Shown piece after piece: positions 17,027 through 25,004 of a stretch of 36,057 nucleotides of DNA (positions are counted from its first letter, which is position 1; each line of letters opens with the position of its first letter). The notes beneath the pieces were generated by a model. It was not told where the DNA came from. It did no database searches and saw nothing but the letters and a program-made list of their open reading frames with translations. Origin of the DNA: Tepidiphilus sp. J10 (GTDB lineage: Bacteria > Pseudomonadota > Gammaproteobacteria > Burkholderiales > Thiobacillaceae); the NCBI GenBank assembly GCA_945897865.1, contig CAMDHJ010000017.1, positions 1-36,057 on the forward strand, given 5' to 3'. The position numbers and the translations under genes were made by a program.

Positions 17027-17704
17027 ATGGGCCTAAACATCCTATTAAGAAGTTCGGACGCTGTTAGTTACTTCAAACGCTATCTCCTCAAGCTCCTTCA
17101 AATGAAGGACCTCACAGAAGTCGTTCTGTGTTCTGGCTATTTTCAGGAGGACTTGTGGGCCTACTCGGTGCTCCATCACGATGACCTCCTCAAGACAATT
17201 CAAAACCACCCAAATTTTGGTGGCTTGAAATTTCACATTGTTGCTGGCAAATTCAAGACTGATAAGAAAACGGGGAAGATTGCCGATGCTTGGTACGATT
17301 CTTATAAGAGCTTCCTTCAAGAGCTGAGTAAGGCGCATGTCAATTTTGACGCCTACGTCGCAAAGAAGAAGAACTGGCATGCCAAGATTGTTTTATTTAT
17401 TTCCAATGGTGTACCAGTTGCAGGAATTATTGGAAGCTCAAATCTTACAAAGCCGGCCGTAAATGAGAACTACAACTTCTTCAACTTCGAATGTGATGTT
17501 GTCATTTGGACAAAGAAGCGTCGACTAAATAAGGTGTTCCGCGAAGAGGTACCGCAGCAGCAAGGTGACTCTCCATTTGCGCCGCTGGTTGCACAACTCA
17601 GCCCCTCTTATCCGCAGCAAGATGAGGAAGCGCGCCTTAAGGCCATCTACAAAGAGATCATGTCTCAAGAAGACCTCGATCGCTTTGATGCGTGGAGAAA
17701 ATAA
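17027..17704 (+). CDS. Phospholipase-D-like (HKD) protein carried on a gene cassette
   Basis: 225 residues with one HKD-type active site: NWHAKIVLF (His118, Lys120), GIIGSSNLT (136-139 GSSN) and NENYNFFNFECDV (Glu147). Single-HKD proteins of this size act as dimers; the closest look is to PLD-type nucleases, such as those in restriction enzymes, rather than lipases. No DNA-binding domain is obvious. The gene is AT-richer than its neighbours, starts 17 bp after one attC crossover and ends 8 bp before the next site, so it is a complete cassette. A defence or nuclease role is inference. Confidence 0.78.
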   Translation: MGLNILLRSSDAVSYFKRYLLKLLQMKDLTEVVLCSGYFQEDLWAYSVLHHDDLLKTIQNHPNFGGLKFHIVAGKFKTDKKTGKIADAWYDSYKSFLQELSKAHVNFDAYVAKKKNWHAKIVLFISNGVPVAGIIGSSNLTKPAVNENYNFFNFECDVVIWTKKRRLNKVFREEVPQQQGDSPFAPLVAQLSPSYPQQDEEARLKAIYKEIMSQEDLDRFDAWRK

Positions 17705-17711
17705 TGGCTCT

Positions 17712-17779
17712 GTCTAACCCATCATTCCACCGGCCTTGCGCATAAAGCCGCGCAAGGCCGGTGAATTAAAACGTTAGCC
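17712..17779 (+). other. attC recombination site of an integron gene cassette (second)
   Basis: Starts GTCTAAC (17712-17718) and ends GTTAGCC (17773-17779). The centre is a perfect 14-bp stem (17728-17741 with 17750-17763) and 8-nt loop. The upstream part GCTCTGTCTAAC is the exact complement of the cassette start GTTAGACAGAGC at 17010-17021, as expected when a cassette carries its own attC. This match fixes the cassette as 17011-17773. Confidence 0.8.
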
Positions 17780-18130
17780 ATGGAAAAAAAGATGCTGTCA
17801 GATAGTCATAGAGTCCACGAAACAGATAAAAAATTCGACGACGATGTTGAGAATGCAAAATTCGTCAACCATTTGTTTGTTCGCCTTGTCGCAAAGGGTA
17901 GGCGTTTTGTCAACGTTGACTTTAAGTATTCAATATTCGACACCTCATATTTGAGGAATTGCATATTTGATTCGTGCGATTTCACGGGATGCAGGTTTGT
18001 TGGCACGAACCATTATGGTTCAAGCTTTACGGGTTGCAAATTTGAGTATTCAAACTTTGAAAGGACTCTTATCGATAGCGATATTCTTGATACAGGATGC
18101 CCTGGGCCCGAGAACTTAAAAATGCAATAA
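17780..18130 (+). CDS. Pentapeptide-repeat protein, 3'-truncated, in a second gene cassette
   Basis: 116 residues. Residues about 40-100 show pentapeptide repeats, A(D/N)LXX-like in phase: FVNVD FKYSI FDTSY LRNCI FDSCD FTGCR with spacing of five, which folds as a right-handed beta helix. The ATG follows the attC end directly, normal for cassettes. The frame runs into a REP array and ends LKMQ; I recall similar cassette proteins being longer, continuing past this point into a helical C-terminal part. No attC is seen downstream. Most likely a cassette cut by insertion of the REP/RAYT unit, so probably non-functional. Confidence 0.72.
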   Translation: MEKKMLSDSHRVHETDKKFDDDVENAKFVNHLFVRLVAKGRRFVNVDFKYSIFDTSYLRNCIFDSCDFTGCRFVGTNHYGSSFTGCKFEYSNFERTLIDSDILDTGCPGPENLKMQ

Positions 18131-18236
18131 TAGTGCAATAATAGGGGACAGACCACGGTTTCCGCTATCCTGACCATTGCAATAATAGGGGACACAATAA
18201 TAGGGGACAGACCACGGTTTCCGCTATCCTGACCAT
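18124..18236. repeat. REP array upstream of the RAYT gene
   Basis: Two exact 34-bp copies, 18144-18177 and 18203-18236, each beginning GGGGACAGACCACGGTTT, are 59 bp apart. A partial copy (GGGGACA) lies at 18188-18194. GCAATAATAG recurs at 18124, 18135 and 18179. The first copy begins 14 bp after the truncated pentapeptide gene. Confidence 0.85.
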
Positions 18237-18262
18237 CGTTTTCTCCAACCTCACCTCCCGAC

Positions 18263-18979
18263 ATGCCGCGTCGAGCCAGAGTCACCCTTCCCGGTATTCC
18301 CCTGCATATCATCCAGCGCGGTAACAATCGCCAGCCGTGTTTCTTTGCCGACGAGGACTATCGCTTCTACCTGGATTGGCTTGGCGAGTATGCGGAGAAA
18401 ACCGGGTGCCACATTCATTCCTATGTGTTGATGACCAATCATGTCCATCTGCTGCTTTCCGGCGTTGAAGCCGAGAGCACCGGCAGATTGATGAAAGCTT
18501 TGGGGCAACGCTATGTGCAGTATGTCAACCGCACCTACCGGCGCAGCGGTACGCTTTGGGAGGGACGATATCGCTCCTGTCTGACGCAGCAAGAAACCTA
18601 TTTGCTGACCTGCATGCGTTACATAGAGCTCAATCCGGTGCGCGTGGCCATGGTGGCGCATCCGGGGGAATATCGCTGGTCGAGCTATCGCGCCAATGCG
18701 CAGGGCGAATCCGACACGTTGATTTCGCCACACCCTGGATACGTCGCGCTGGGCAGTGATCCCGATGTTCGTTTGGCGGCCTATCGCGAGCTATTTCGCT
18801 TCGAGCTTGATCCCGGTGTTGTGGATGAAATTCGCAAAGCAACCAACGGCAATTTCGCGTTGGGCGATCCGCGTTTTGCTGCTCTTATCGAATCAGCGCT
18901 GGGCAAGCGGGTGACGCCTGGAAAATCCGGCAGGCCTCGCAAGACGACCGAACCTGAATCCGGTGAGTTGTTTGGCTGA
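18263..18979 (+). CDS. REP-associated tyrosine transposase (RAYT, Y1/IS200-like)
   Basis: 238 residues. RAYTs are HUH single-strand nucleases that act on REP sequences. Motifs: MPRRARVTLPGIPLHIIQRGNN split as MPRRARVTLPGIP and HIIQRGNN, CHIHSYVLMTNHVHLLL with the HUH pair His60 and His62 in NHVHLLL, SGTLWEGRYRS, and CMRYIELNPVR with the probable catalytic Tyr120. The C-terminal part ends in a basic SGRPRKT tail. Flanking REP copies face each other (GGGGACAGACCACGG upstream, its complement at 18992-19009), the arrangement expected of a RAYT-REP unit. Confidence 0.9.
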   Translation: MPRRARVTLPGIPLHIIQRGNNRQPCFFADEDYRFYLDWLGEYAEKTGCHIHSYVLMTNHVHLLLSGVEAESTGRLMKALGQRYVQYVNRTYRRSGTLWEGRYRSCLTQQETYLLTCMRYIELNPVRVAMVAHPGEYRWSSYRANAQGESDTLISPHPGYVALGSDPDVRLAAYRELFRFELDPGVVDEIRKATNGNFALGDPRFAALIESALGKRVTPGKSGRPRKTTEPESGELFG

Positions 18980-18991
18980 TTGCTTGGAGAG

Positions 18992-19009
18992 AAACCGTGG
19001 TCTGTCCCC
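18992..19009 (-). repeat. REP-like repeat, inverted copy downstream of RAYT
   Basis: AAACCGTGGTCTGTCCCC is the exact reverse complement of the first 18 bases of the upstream REP copies. It starts 13 bp after the RAYT stop and closes the unit. Confidence 0.8.
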
Positions 19010-19352
19010 TGTTTTCCCTGTTTTCTCGACTCCAACGCTTTTCACGTCCGACAAGAAATAGTCAGGTTCGAATAGGGTCATTTTTCACCCGCCGGGTTGC
19101 CAGATTGCCCATGAACCGGGTCATCCGGTTCCCACCCTCCCCTCCGCTACATAACTCAACGCATTGAATCCAAAAGGCAGTTTGTCGCGCAGGTCGCTGG
19201 CATGAGTGTTGCTGAAAGCTGAATCCGTATTGCCGTTTCCCACCCCCACTTCGGGGACTTGGACGCAGTAACAACATTCAGCGCCAACGACTGGAGGATG
19301 CTCGATGACGTGCTCAGCTGCCCTTGCGCCCTCCCCATGGGAGGCAGGCTAA
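19010..19352. other. 343-bp gap before the injection-system operon
   Basis: No gene recognised. GAACCGG-GTCAT-CCGGTTC (19113-19131) is a small hairpin. On the minus strand a frame ending at 19121 reads protein-like text (SDLRDKLPFGFNALSYVAEG) but has no clear start. The promoter of the operon should lie here, yet no strong -35/-10 pair is seen. Confidence 0.4.
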
Positions 19353-19934
19353 GTGGCCACCTATCAGGCCGTCGCCGGCGTCCTGTCGGCATTGAAGGAT
19401 GTGCTGGATGCGCACATCTCGGAACTCGACGGCGAAGTGACCAACCCCTCGGTCGCGCTGCTCGGTTCGCAGCAGCTGCGCGACGATCCGACCGGCAACA
19501 CGCTGGGCATCTATCTGCACCGGATTTCCATCGACCCCTACGGCCGCAACCGTTATCTGCCGCCGCAGCGGCCGGGCAATGCCGCGCGCCCGGAACTGCC
19601 GGTGAATCTGCACATCCTGCTGGTCGGCAGAAGCTTGTCCGCCACGGCGGAAATCACCCTGGTGGCGTGGGCGATGCAGCGCATCGGCGCCGCGATGATG
19701 CTGGATGCGGCGCACATGGCCGCGATCGATCCGAACTGGTCCGAGCAGGAGCAATTGCAGATCATCCCGGAAGAAATGAGTACCGAGGACTTGATGCGGG
19801 TGTGGGACAGCCTGCCAGGCGATTACCGGCTGTCCAGCCCGTATCTGGTCAAGACGTTGCGGCTGGAGCCGGTCAATCCGGTCACCCAGGGGCCGCCGGT
19901 GACCAGCATCGTGCTGCCGATGGAGTCGATCTGA
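19353..19934 (+). CDS. DUF4255 / Pvc16-like protein, injection-system tail terminator
   Basis: 193 residues with the DUF4255 (Pvc16_N) pattern: VAGVLSALKDVLDAHI, LGIYLHRISIDPYGRNR, LPVNLHILLVGRS and, at the C-terminus, DYRLSSPYLVKTLRLEP. In Afp/PVC particles this protein caps the tube and sheath. It opens the operon here, instead of closing it as in PVC. The start is a GTG with a strong GGGAGG ribosome site 8 bp upstream. The next gene begins 2 bp after its stop, so expression is coupled. The first gene of the cluster after the RAYT island. Confidence 0.88.
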   Translation: MATYQAVAGVLSALKDVLDAHISELDGEVTNPSVALLGSQQLRDDPTGNTLGIYLHRISIDPYGRNRYLPPQRPGNAARPELPVNLHILLVGRSLSATAEITLVAWAMQRIGAAMMLDAAHMAAIDPNWSEQEQLQIIPEEMSTEDLMRVWDSLPGDYRLSSPYLVKTLRLEPVNPVTQGPPVTSIVLPMESI

Positions 19935-19936
19935 TC

Positions 19937-20722
19937 ATGGCCGCCAGCGAAACCTGCCTCTGGCACGCCAGCGACTGGATCGCCTGGATCGACCGCAGCG
20001 GCGATGCGCGGCCGACCCGGGAAGCGCTGGTCGATGTCGCGTTGGCGGTCAATTTCACCGGCCGCCCGCCGCGCGATCTGAGCGTCGTGCAGAAACCCGG
20101 CCGCACGCTGCTCTGGCGGCGATTGCCGGACACCTTGCGGCGGACCGAGCCGGGCGAAGTCGATAGCGCCGGGCGCATGCGGCCGGTGGTGCCGAGTTAC
20201 CCGCTGGAAGGCGAATTGAGCGACCCCAGCGGCCGCTATCTGCCGCGTCGCTTTGCGCTGAGCGCGGGCGCCGCGCTTGGCCACCGGCTGCCGGTCTACC
20301 GTTCGCCGCTGGGCGTGCGTTACCAGTCGGCCGGCGGCCTGTTCGGCCGCGCGGTGTTCGAAGACGGCACGCCGGCAGCCTGGGCGGTGCTCGAACTCGA
20401 AGTCACGCCGCCTCTGACCGGCGCCCTGCCCTTCGTCACCCAGGCGGATGGCAACGGTGAATTCCGTCTGGCGCTAAACCGGCTACCGGCGCTGACCAAG
20501 GATGCGCCGGTGACGCGTTACGCCGCCAGCCTGCGGGTACGCGCTTCGCTGGCCGCCGCACTGGCCTGGCGCGAGCAACAGAGCTTGATCGATCCCGATC
20601 TGCTGCCGGTCGTCGCGGTTGTCGATCTGGCCGACCTGGAAGTCATTCCCGGCGAGGTGAACCGGCTGCACTCGGATGCCAGCGCCGATCTGGTTTTGCA
20701 AGTCACTCCACCCAACCCCTAG
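19937..20722 (+). CDS. Injection-system-associated protein with carboxypeptidase-regulatory-like domain (261 aa)
   Basis: Residues about 125-180 resemble a carboxypeptidase-regulatory/transthyretin-like beta domain (LFGRAVFEDGTPAAWAVLEL, then FVTQADGNGEFRLALN). The N-terminal part (about 1-115) is unassigned and contains WRRLPDTLRR. The ATG at 19937 is chosen because it follows the DUF4255 stop by 2 bp; the frame is open further left only as a shadow. Similar proteins sit beside DUF4255 and sheath genes in other injection-system loci, where their role is not established. A cap or sheath accessory is plausible, by position only. Confidence 0.7.
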   Translation: MAASETCLWHASDWIAWIDRSGDARPTREALVDVALAVNFTGRPPRDLSVVQKPGRTLLWRRLPDTLRRTEPGEVDSAGRMRPVVPSYPLEGELSDPSGRYLPRRFALSAGAALGHRLPVYRSPLGVRYQSAGGLFGRAVFEDGTPAAWAVLELEVTPPLTGALPFVTQADGNGEFRLALNRLPALTKDAPVTRYAASLRVRASLAAALAWREQQSLIDPDLLPVVAVVDLADLEVIPGEVNRLHSDASADLVLQVTPPNP

Positions 20723-20770
20723 CCGCCAAGTTGCCGCGCAACTCTGAACACAACCCCAAGGAGACCCCCA

Positions 20771-22945
20771 ATGCCTGAATATCTTGCCCCTGGCGTATAC
20801 ATGGAAGAGGTGAGCTTCCGTGCCAAATCCATCGAAGGCGTCGGCACCAGCGTCGCTTCCATCGTCGGCCCCACCCGCAGCGGCCCGTTGCGCGGCATTC
20901 CGGAGGTGGTCACCAGCTATGCCGAGTTCACCCGCGTGTTCGGCGATGCCGACGATCTGGTGTTCGATGACGACGGCGACGATCTGACCGTTTCGAACTA
21001 CACCGCGCACGCCGCGCGCGCCTTCTTCGACAACGGCGGCAAGCAGCTTTATGTGTCGCGTGTGGTGCGCGAGGTGAACGACGCAAGCGCGGATGGCGAC
21101 GGCAGCAGCGCCACGCAGGCGGCCAGCGATGCCGGCGTTACCGATGTCACCTTCAGCGCCCGCTTCCCAGGCGCGGCCGGCGACGTGGCGATCGAGCTGT
21201 TCTGGAAGGACAGCGAGAACCTGCTCACCACCACCAACCTGAGCGCGACCGAGGAAGGCGATCTGGTTTACCTGGACGCCAAAAACGTGCCGGCCGCCGC
21301 CAAGAGCAGCACCGGCCCGGCCAATACCAACTTCCCGCTCGACGTGCGCGCCGTGGTCCGCCGCACCGGCGATGACTTCATCGTGGTCGGCGTCGCGCAA
21401 CTGTTTGAACTCGGCACAACCACCGTGTTCGTCCCCAACACAGTGCTGGCTGGCCTGCGTGTCGCCAGCCTCGACCCGGCCACCACCCGCGTCACCCGGA
21501 TCGCCGCGCGGCGACCGAATGGCGGCGTGCTGGCAGCAGAAACACCCGCCGTGCTGCGGCTGAACGCTGCCGCCAGCATCACCGCCTTCAACCCGGCATT
21601 CAACCTGGGCGCGTTGCTGGAACTGCATGGTTTCCTCGATGCCAGCGGCACCACATTTTCGGTGGAGGCCGATCTGACGCCCGGCCTGCCCGGCGGCGCC
21701 GACATCGAACTGCCGCTGGCCGCGTTCGGCGCCACGTTGACCAATGTGAAATCGATCAACATCCGCTTGTTCGATCTCGATGTGCACAAGGGCGGCAAGG
21801 ACGGCGAAGTGATCTGGTCGGTCGGCAACATCACCGCCGCCACCGGCACCACGCATTCGCTGGATGTGGTGTTGCCCGCCACGCCGGAGAAGAAGGCCGA
21901 CGCGCTGGCGCAACCGGTGGCCTGCGAACTCGACGACGAAGCCACCGGTCGCGACGTGTTCGCCGCGCTGGCCTCGCTGTACAACCCGGCCGACCTGAGC
22001 CCGCCGCCGACCTCGCTCGACGAACCGCGCCACATCATCAACCTGAGCGGCGGCAGCGACGGCGAACTGCCTCTGGCGGTGGATTACGCCGGCGAGGAAG
22101 ACGAGGTCAACGGCCCCACCGGCTTCAAGTCGCTGGAGCCGATCGAAGACATCTCCATCTGCATGGTGCCGGCCGCCGCCGCGCACGCCGACACGCATCT
22201 GGCAATCACGATGGAGATGCAGAAGCACTGCCGCCGCATGCGCTACCGGGTCGGCATCATCGATTGCCGGCAAGGCATGTCACTCGGCGAAGTGCGCGAA
22301 TGGCGCAACAACTTCGACGATTCCAAGATGGCGCTGTACTACCCCTGGGTGGTCATGGCCGACCCGACCGGCCAGCGGCTGGAACTAGCGGCGCCACCGT
22401 CCGGCTTCATCGCCGGCGTGTATGCCAATACCGATGTCACACGCGGCGTGCACAAGGCGCCGGCGAATGAAGTGGTGCTCGGCGCGCTGCGCTTCGATCA
22501 GGAAATCAACAAGTTCCAGCAGGAATTGCTCAACCCGAACGGCATCAACTGCCTGCGTTCCTTCCCGGGACGCGGGCATCGGGTCTGGGGCGGACGCACG
22601 CTGTCGAGCGACCCGGAATGGAAGTACGTCAACGTGCGGCGCTACTTCAACTACCTGGAACGCTCGATCGAGAAATCGACCCAGTGGGCGGTGTTCGAGC
22701 CGAACGGCGAAGCGCTGTGGGGCAACATCCGCAGCGCCGTCGACGACTTCCTGTTCAACGAATGGAAGAACGGCCGCTTGCTCGGTGGTACGCCGAAAGC
22801 CGCCTATTTCGTGCGCTGCGACCGCTCAACGATGACCCAGAACGAAATCGACAACGGAATCATGGTCTGCCTGGTCGGCGTCGCCGCGCTGAAGCCGGCC
22901 GAATTCGTGGTCTTCCGCATCGGCCAGAAAACCGCCGACGCCTAA
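20771..22945 (+). CDS. Contractile tail sheath protein (major)
   Basis: 724 residues, larger than the about 350-500 typical of Afp/PVC sheaths, so it probably carries an inserted domain (about 110-400). N-terminal sheath marks: MPEYLAPGVYMEEVSF, SVASIVGPTRSGPL and FFDNGGKQLYVSRVV. C-terminal conserved sheath domain: LYYPWVVMADP, PPSGFIAGVYANTDVTRGV, EWKYVNVRRYFNYLERSI, FEPNGEALWGNIR and ALKPAEFVVFRIGQK. The sheath contracts and drives the inner tube through the target membrane. AAGGAG precedes the start. It is followed after 19 bp by the tube gene, the standard order. Confidence 0.95.
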   Translation: MPEYLAPGVYMEEVSFRAKSIEGVGTSVASIVGPTRSGPLRGIPEVVTSYAEFTRVFGDADDLVFDDDGDDLTVSNYTAHAARAFFDNGGKQLYVSRVVREVNDASADGDGSSATQAASDAGVTDVTFSARFPGAAGDVAIELFWKDSENLLTTTNLSATEEGDLVYLDAKNVPAAAKSSTGPANTNFPLDVRAVVRRTGDDFIVVGVAQLFELGTTTVFVPNTVLAGLRVASLDPATTRVTRIAARRPNGGVLAAETPAVLRLNAAASITAFNPAFNLGALLELHGFLDASGTTFSVEADLTPGLPGGADIELPLAAFGATLTNVKSINIRLFDLDVHKGGKDGEVIWSVGNITAATGTTHSLDVVLPATPEKKADALAQPVACELDDEATGRDVFAALASLYNPADLSPPPTSLDEPRHIINLSGGSDGELPLAVDYAGEEDEVNGPTGFKSLEPIEDISICMVPAAAAHADTHLAITMEMQKHCRRMRYRVGIIDCRQGMSLGEVREWRNNFDDSKMALYYPWVVMADPTGQRLELAAPPSGFIAGVYANTDVTRGVHKAPANEVVLGALRFDQEINKFQQELLNPNGINCLRSFPGRGHRVWGGRTLSSDPEWKYVNVRRYFNYLERSIEKSTQWAVFEPNGEALWGNIRSAVDDFLFNEWKNGRLLGGTPKAAYFVRCDRSTMTQNEIDNGIMVCLVGVAALKPAEFVVFRIGQKTADA

Positions 22946-22964
22946 ACATTAGGAGAGACTGAAC

Positions 22965-23423
22965 ATGGCAACCCTGCGAGAAACCCCCTATTCCGCCTTC
23001 AACTTCATGGTCGAACTGGAACCCGGCCAGGGTTCCGAGGTGCAGGCCGGCTTCGCCGAAGTGTCCGGTCTGAACGCCGAAGTCACCATCGCCGAATACC
23101 GCAACGGCAACGCGCCGGTGAACTACGTCAGCAAGATTCCCGGCATCCACAAGGCCGGCGACGTCACCCTCAAACGCGGCATCATCGGCGCGCAGAACAT
23201 CTACCAGTGGCTGGAGACCGTGCGCGCCGGCAAGCTGAGCGAGTCGAAACGCAATCTGGTCATCAAGCTGATGAGCGAAGACCGTTCCGAGGCCGTGCTG
23301 ACCTGGAAACTGCGCGGCGCGATGCCGATCAAGTGGACCGGCCCGACGTTGACCGCCAAGGGCGGCGGCGATGTGGCGATGGAAGAACTGGTGCTGTCGG
23401 TGGAGACGCTGGAGCAGGAATAA
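22965..23423 (+). CDS. Tail tube protein (T4 gp19-like, first copy)
   Basis: 152 residues. The phage tail tube/Hcp-like fold is indicated by YSAFNFMVELEPGQG, FAEVSGLNAEV, VTLKRGIIGAQNIYQWLETV and the C-terminal GGGDVAMEELVLSVETLE. Ring-stacked copies form the inner tube that carries the payload. Similar to Afp1/Pvc1. A good ribosome site (AGGAGAGACTGAAC) stands before the ATG. A second, more distant paralogue is at 24997; the two share FxEVSGL and the LKRGI(I/T) motif, matching the two-tube design of eCIS particles. Confidence 0.95.
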   Translation: MATLRETPYSAFNFMVELEPGQGSEVQAGFAEVSGLNAEVTIAEYRNGNAPVNYVSKIPGIHKAGDVTLKRGIIGAQNIYQWLETVRAGKLSESKRNLVIKLMSEDRSEAVLTWKLRGAMPIKWTGPTLTAKGGGDVAMEELVLSVETLEQE

Positions 23424-23432
23424 GGCGCTGCC

Positions 23433-25004
23433 ATGCAACTCCTCGCCGACCACCGCATCGAGCTCGACGCCCGTCCGACACCGGCCATCACGCCGGTGCT
23501 GGAAGCGGTGTTCATCGGCCATTGCCCGCCTGATCATCTCGATGTGCGCTGGGATCGGCTCGGGCGTGCGCTGGATGAAATCGGCGCACTCGGCTTCCGC
23601 CAACAGGCGGAAACCCTGCGCGCCTGGGCGGCGGAAGAAGCGGAGCCCGGCGACGGCGAGGCCGATCAACGCCTGGCCGGCTTGTTCGGGTTGCCGATTC
23701 CGCTCTATTCGCTCGGCCAGTTCCAGGACATCTTCCCCGGCGTATTCGACAGCGCCACCGCCTATGTCAGCCGCCTGGCCGGCGACCGCGCCTGGCTGCC
23801 GCTGGCGGTGCAGGACTTCTTCGAGCAATCCGAACCGATGCCGGATGGGGCCAAGAAACTCTGGGTCATCCGGGTGCCGGAATGCGCCGGCCGCGCCGCT
23901 TTTTTGCCCACGCTCGGCGCCAATCTGCTCGACATAGACCGCCTAGGCGCATTCGAGCGCGCATTGCTGATTCCGCGCGCCGGCATCCTGGCGCTGCCCG
24001 ATCTGGAACGCCTGCAGATACCCGCCGACCTGCCGGACATTCCGCGTGTGCGGCTGGAAAACCCGCAGCCCGTGTTCCTGCCGTGCGGCCCGCAAGCCGA
24101 CGATAGCCACCGCGAACGCCGGCACAGCAGGGAAATGCCGGATGCCGACGCGCTCTTCGCGCCGATGCAGATGGTCCCGCGGATCGCCCGCGCGCTCGAC
24201 AAGCTGCGGCCGGACCTGCAATGCCTGCTGGCGCTGCCGTTCGACAACACGCGCGGCAGCGAATCGCCGCGCCCGGCGGCAGACTTTCTGGCACATCTGG
24301 CGGCCATCGTCGATCCCGATGGCCCCAATAGGGAACTTGCCGCCAAGTTACGCCATGTGCAATTTCTCTACCCTTATCTGCGCGGCGCCGACCGCCGTCT
24401 GGGCAGCCCGAGCGGACTGATCGCCGGCATGCAGGCGGAAGTAAGCCAGTTGCGCGGCCCCTGGCGTTCCGTTGCTGGTCGGCCGTTGCCGGGGCGCGCC
24501 TTGCCCTATCCGGTGGTCGGCCAGCAACTCGCCACGGCACTGCGGCAGACGCCCGGCATCGGCGTGCTGCTCAACCAGAAGGGGCGCGGCGAACTCGACG
24601 ACGAACGTCTGGCGGCGGCGACGTTGCCTGCGCATCTGCTCGACTACCTGCCCCATACCGGCCGGCGTGCAGAACATCTGCGCTCCGGCGAAATCATGCG
24701 TTTCCTCGGCTGGCTGCGGCGCGAACTGCAAACACTGGGCGAACAACTGGTGTTCTCGGTCGATCCGCGCGACCCGCGTCCGGGCATGTTGTTGCGCGAT
24801 TTCTTCGACCGCCTGCATCGCCTCGGCGCGCTGCGCGGCAAGCTGCCGGAACAGGCGTATCGGCTGGCGCAACGCCAGGACGGCGAATCAACGCTGATCT
24901 TCGACATCGAGATTGCGCCCGCCTACCCGATCGACCTGATCCGGCTGACCTTCGTGCATGACCGGCACAGCGGCGGCGCGCGCGTGGAGCTGAGCGATGT
25001 CTGA
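23433..25004 (+). CDS. Divergent second sheath-like protein (523 aa)
   Basis: Compared with the major sheath in the same window, matching landmarks occur in order: LWVIRVPE against LYVSRVV; FLYPYLRGADRRLGSPSGLIAGM against LYYPWV...PPSGFIAGV; QLRGPWRSVAG against VTRGVHKAPAN; LLNQKGRGELDD against LLNPNGINCLRS; and IEIAPAYPIDLIRLTF against ALKPAEFVVFRI. So it has a sheath-type C-terminal domain but little overall identity and lacks the FEPN-LW motif. It may be a baseplate-proximal sheath ring or adaptor, like Afp3/Afp4. It lies between the two tube genes and overlaps the second by 8 bp. Confidence 0.7.
   Translation: MQLLADHRIELDARPTPAITPVLEAVFIGHCPPDHLDVRWDRLGRALDEIGALGFRQQAETLRAWAAEEAEPGDGEADQRLAGLFGLPIPLYSLGQFQDIFPGVFDSATAYVSRLAGDRAWLPLAVQDFFEQSEPMPDGAKKLWVIRVPECAGRAAFLPTLGANLLDIDRLGAFERALLIPRAGILALPDLERLQIPADLPDIPRVRLENPQPVFLPCGPQADDSHRERRHSREMPDADALFAPMQMVPRIARALDKLRPDLQCLLALPFDNTRGSESPRPAADFLAHLAAIVDPDGPNRELAAKLRHVQFLYPYLRGADRRLGSPSGLIAGMQAEVSQLRGPWRSVAGRPLPGRALPYPVVGQQLATALRQTPGIGVLLNQKGRGELDDERLAAATLPAHLLDYLPHTGRRAEHLRSGEIMRFLGWLRRELQTLGEQLVFSVDPRDPRPGMLLRDFFDRLHRLGALRGKLPEQAYRLAQRQDGESTLIFDIEIAPAYPIDLIRLTFVHDRHSGGARVELSDV

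Noticed and set aside
18124-18236. CRISPR array
   Set aside because: Only two full repeat copies with a partial one between, 59 bp apart, adjoining a RAYT gene; no repeat-spacer pattern or cas genes.
19121-19300. Minus-strand protein-like reading SDLRDKLPFGFNALSYVAEG
   Set aside because: No clear start, no ribosome site and no recognised family; reported only under the gap entry.
19259-19936. Upstream extension of the frame of the 261-residue protein
   Set aside because: This stretch is the other frame of the DUF4255 gene; the ATG at 19937 right after the DUF4255 stop fits better.
20483-22273. Minus-strand open frame of 596 codons opposite the sheath gene
   Set aside because: Mirror frame of a GC-rich gene; composition is His/Gln/Arg/Gly-rich low-complexity, with no family motif, and the sheath on the other strand is certain.
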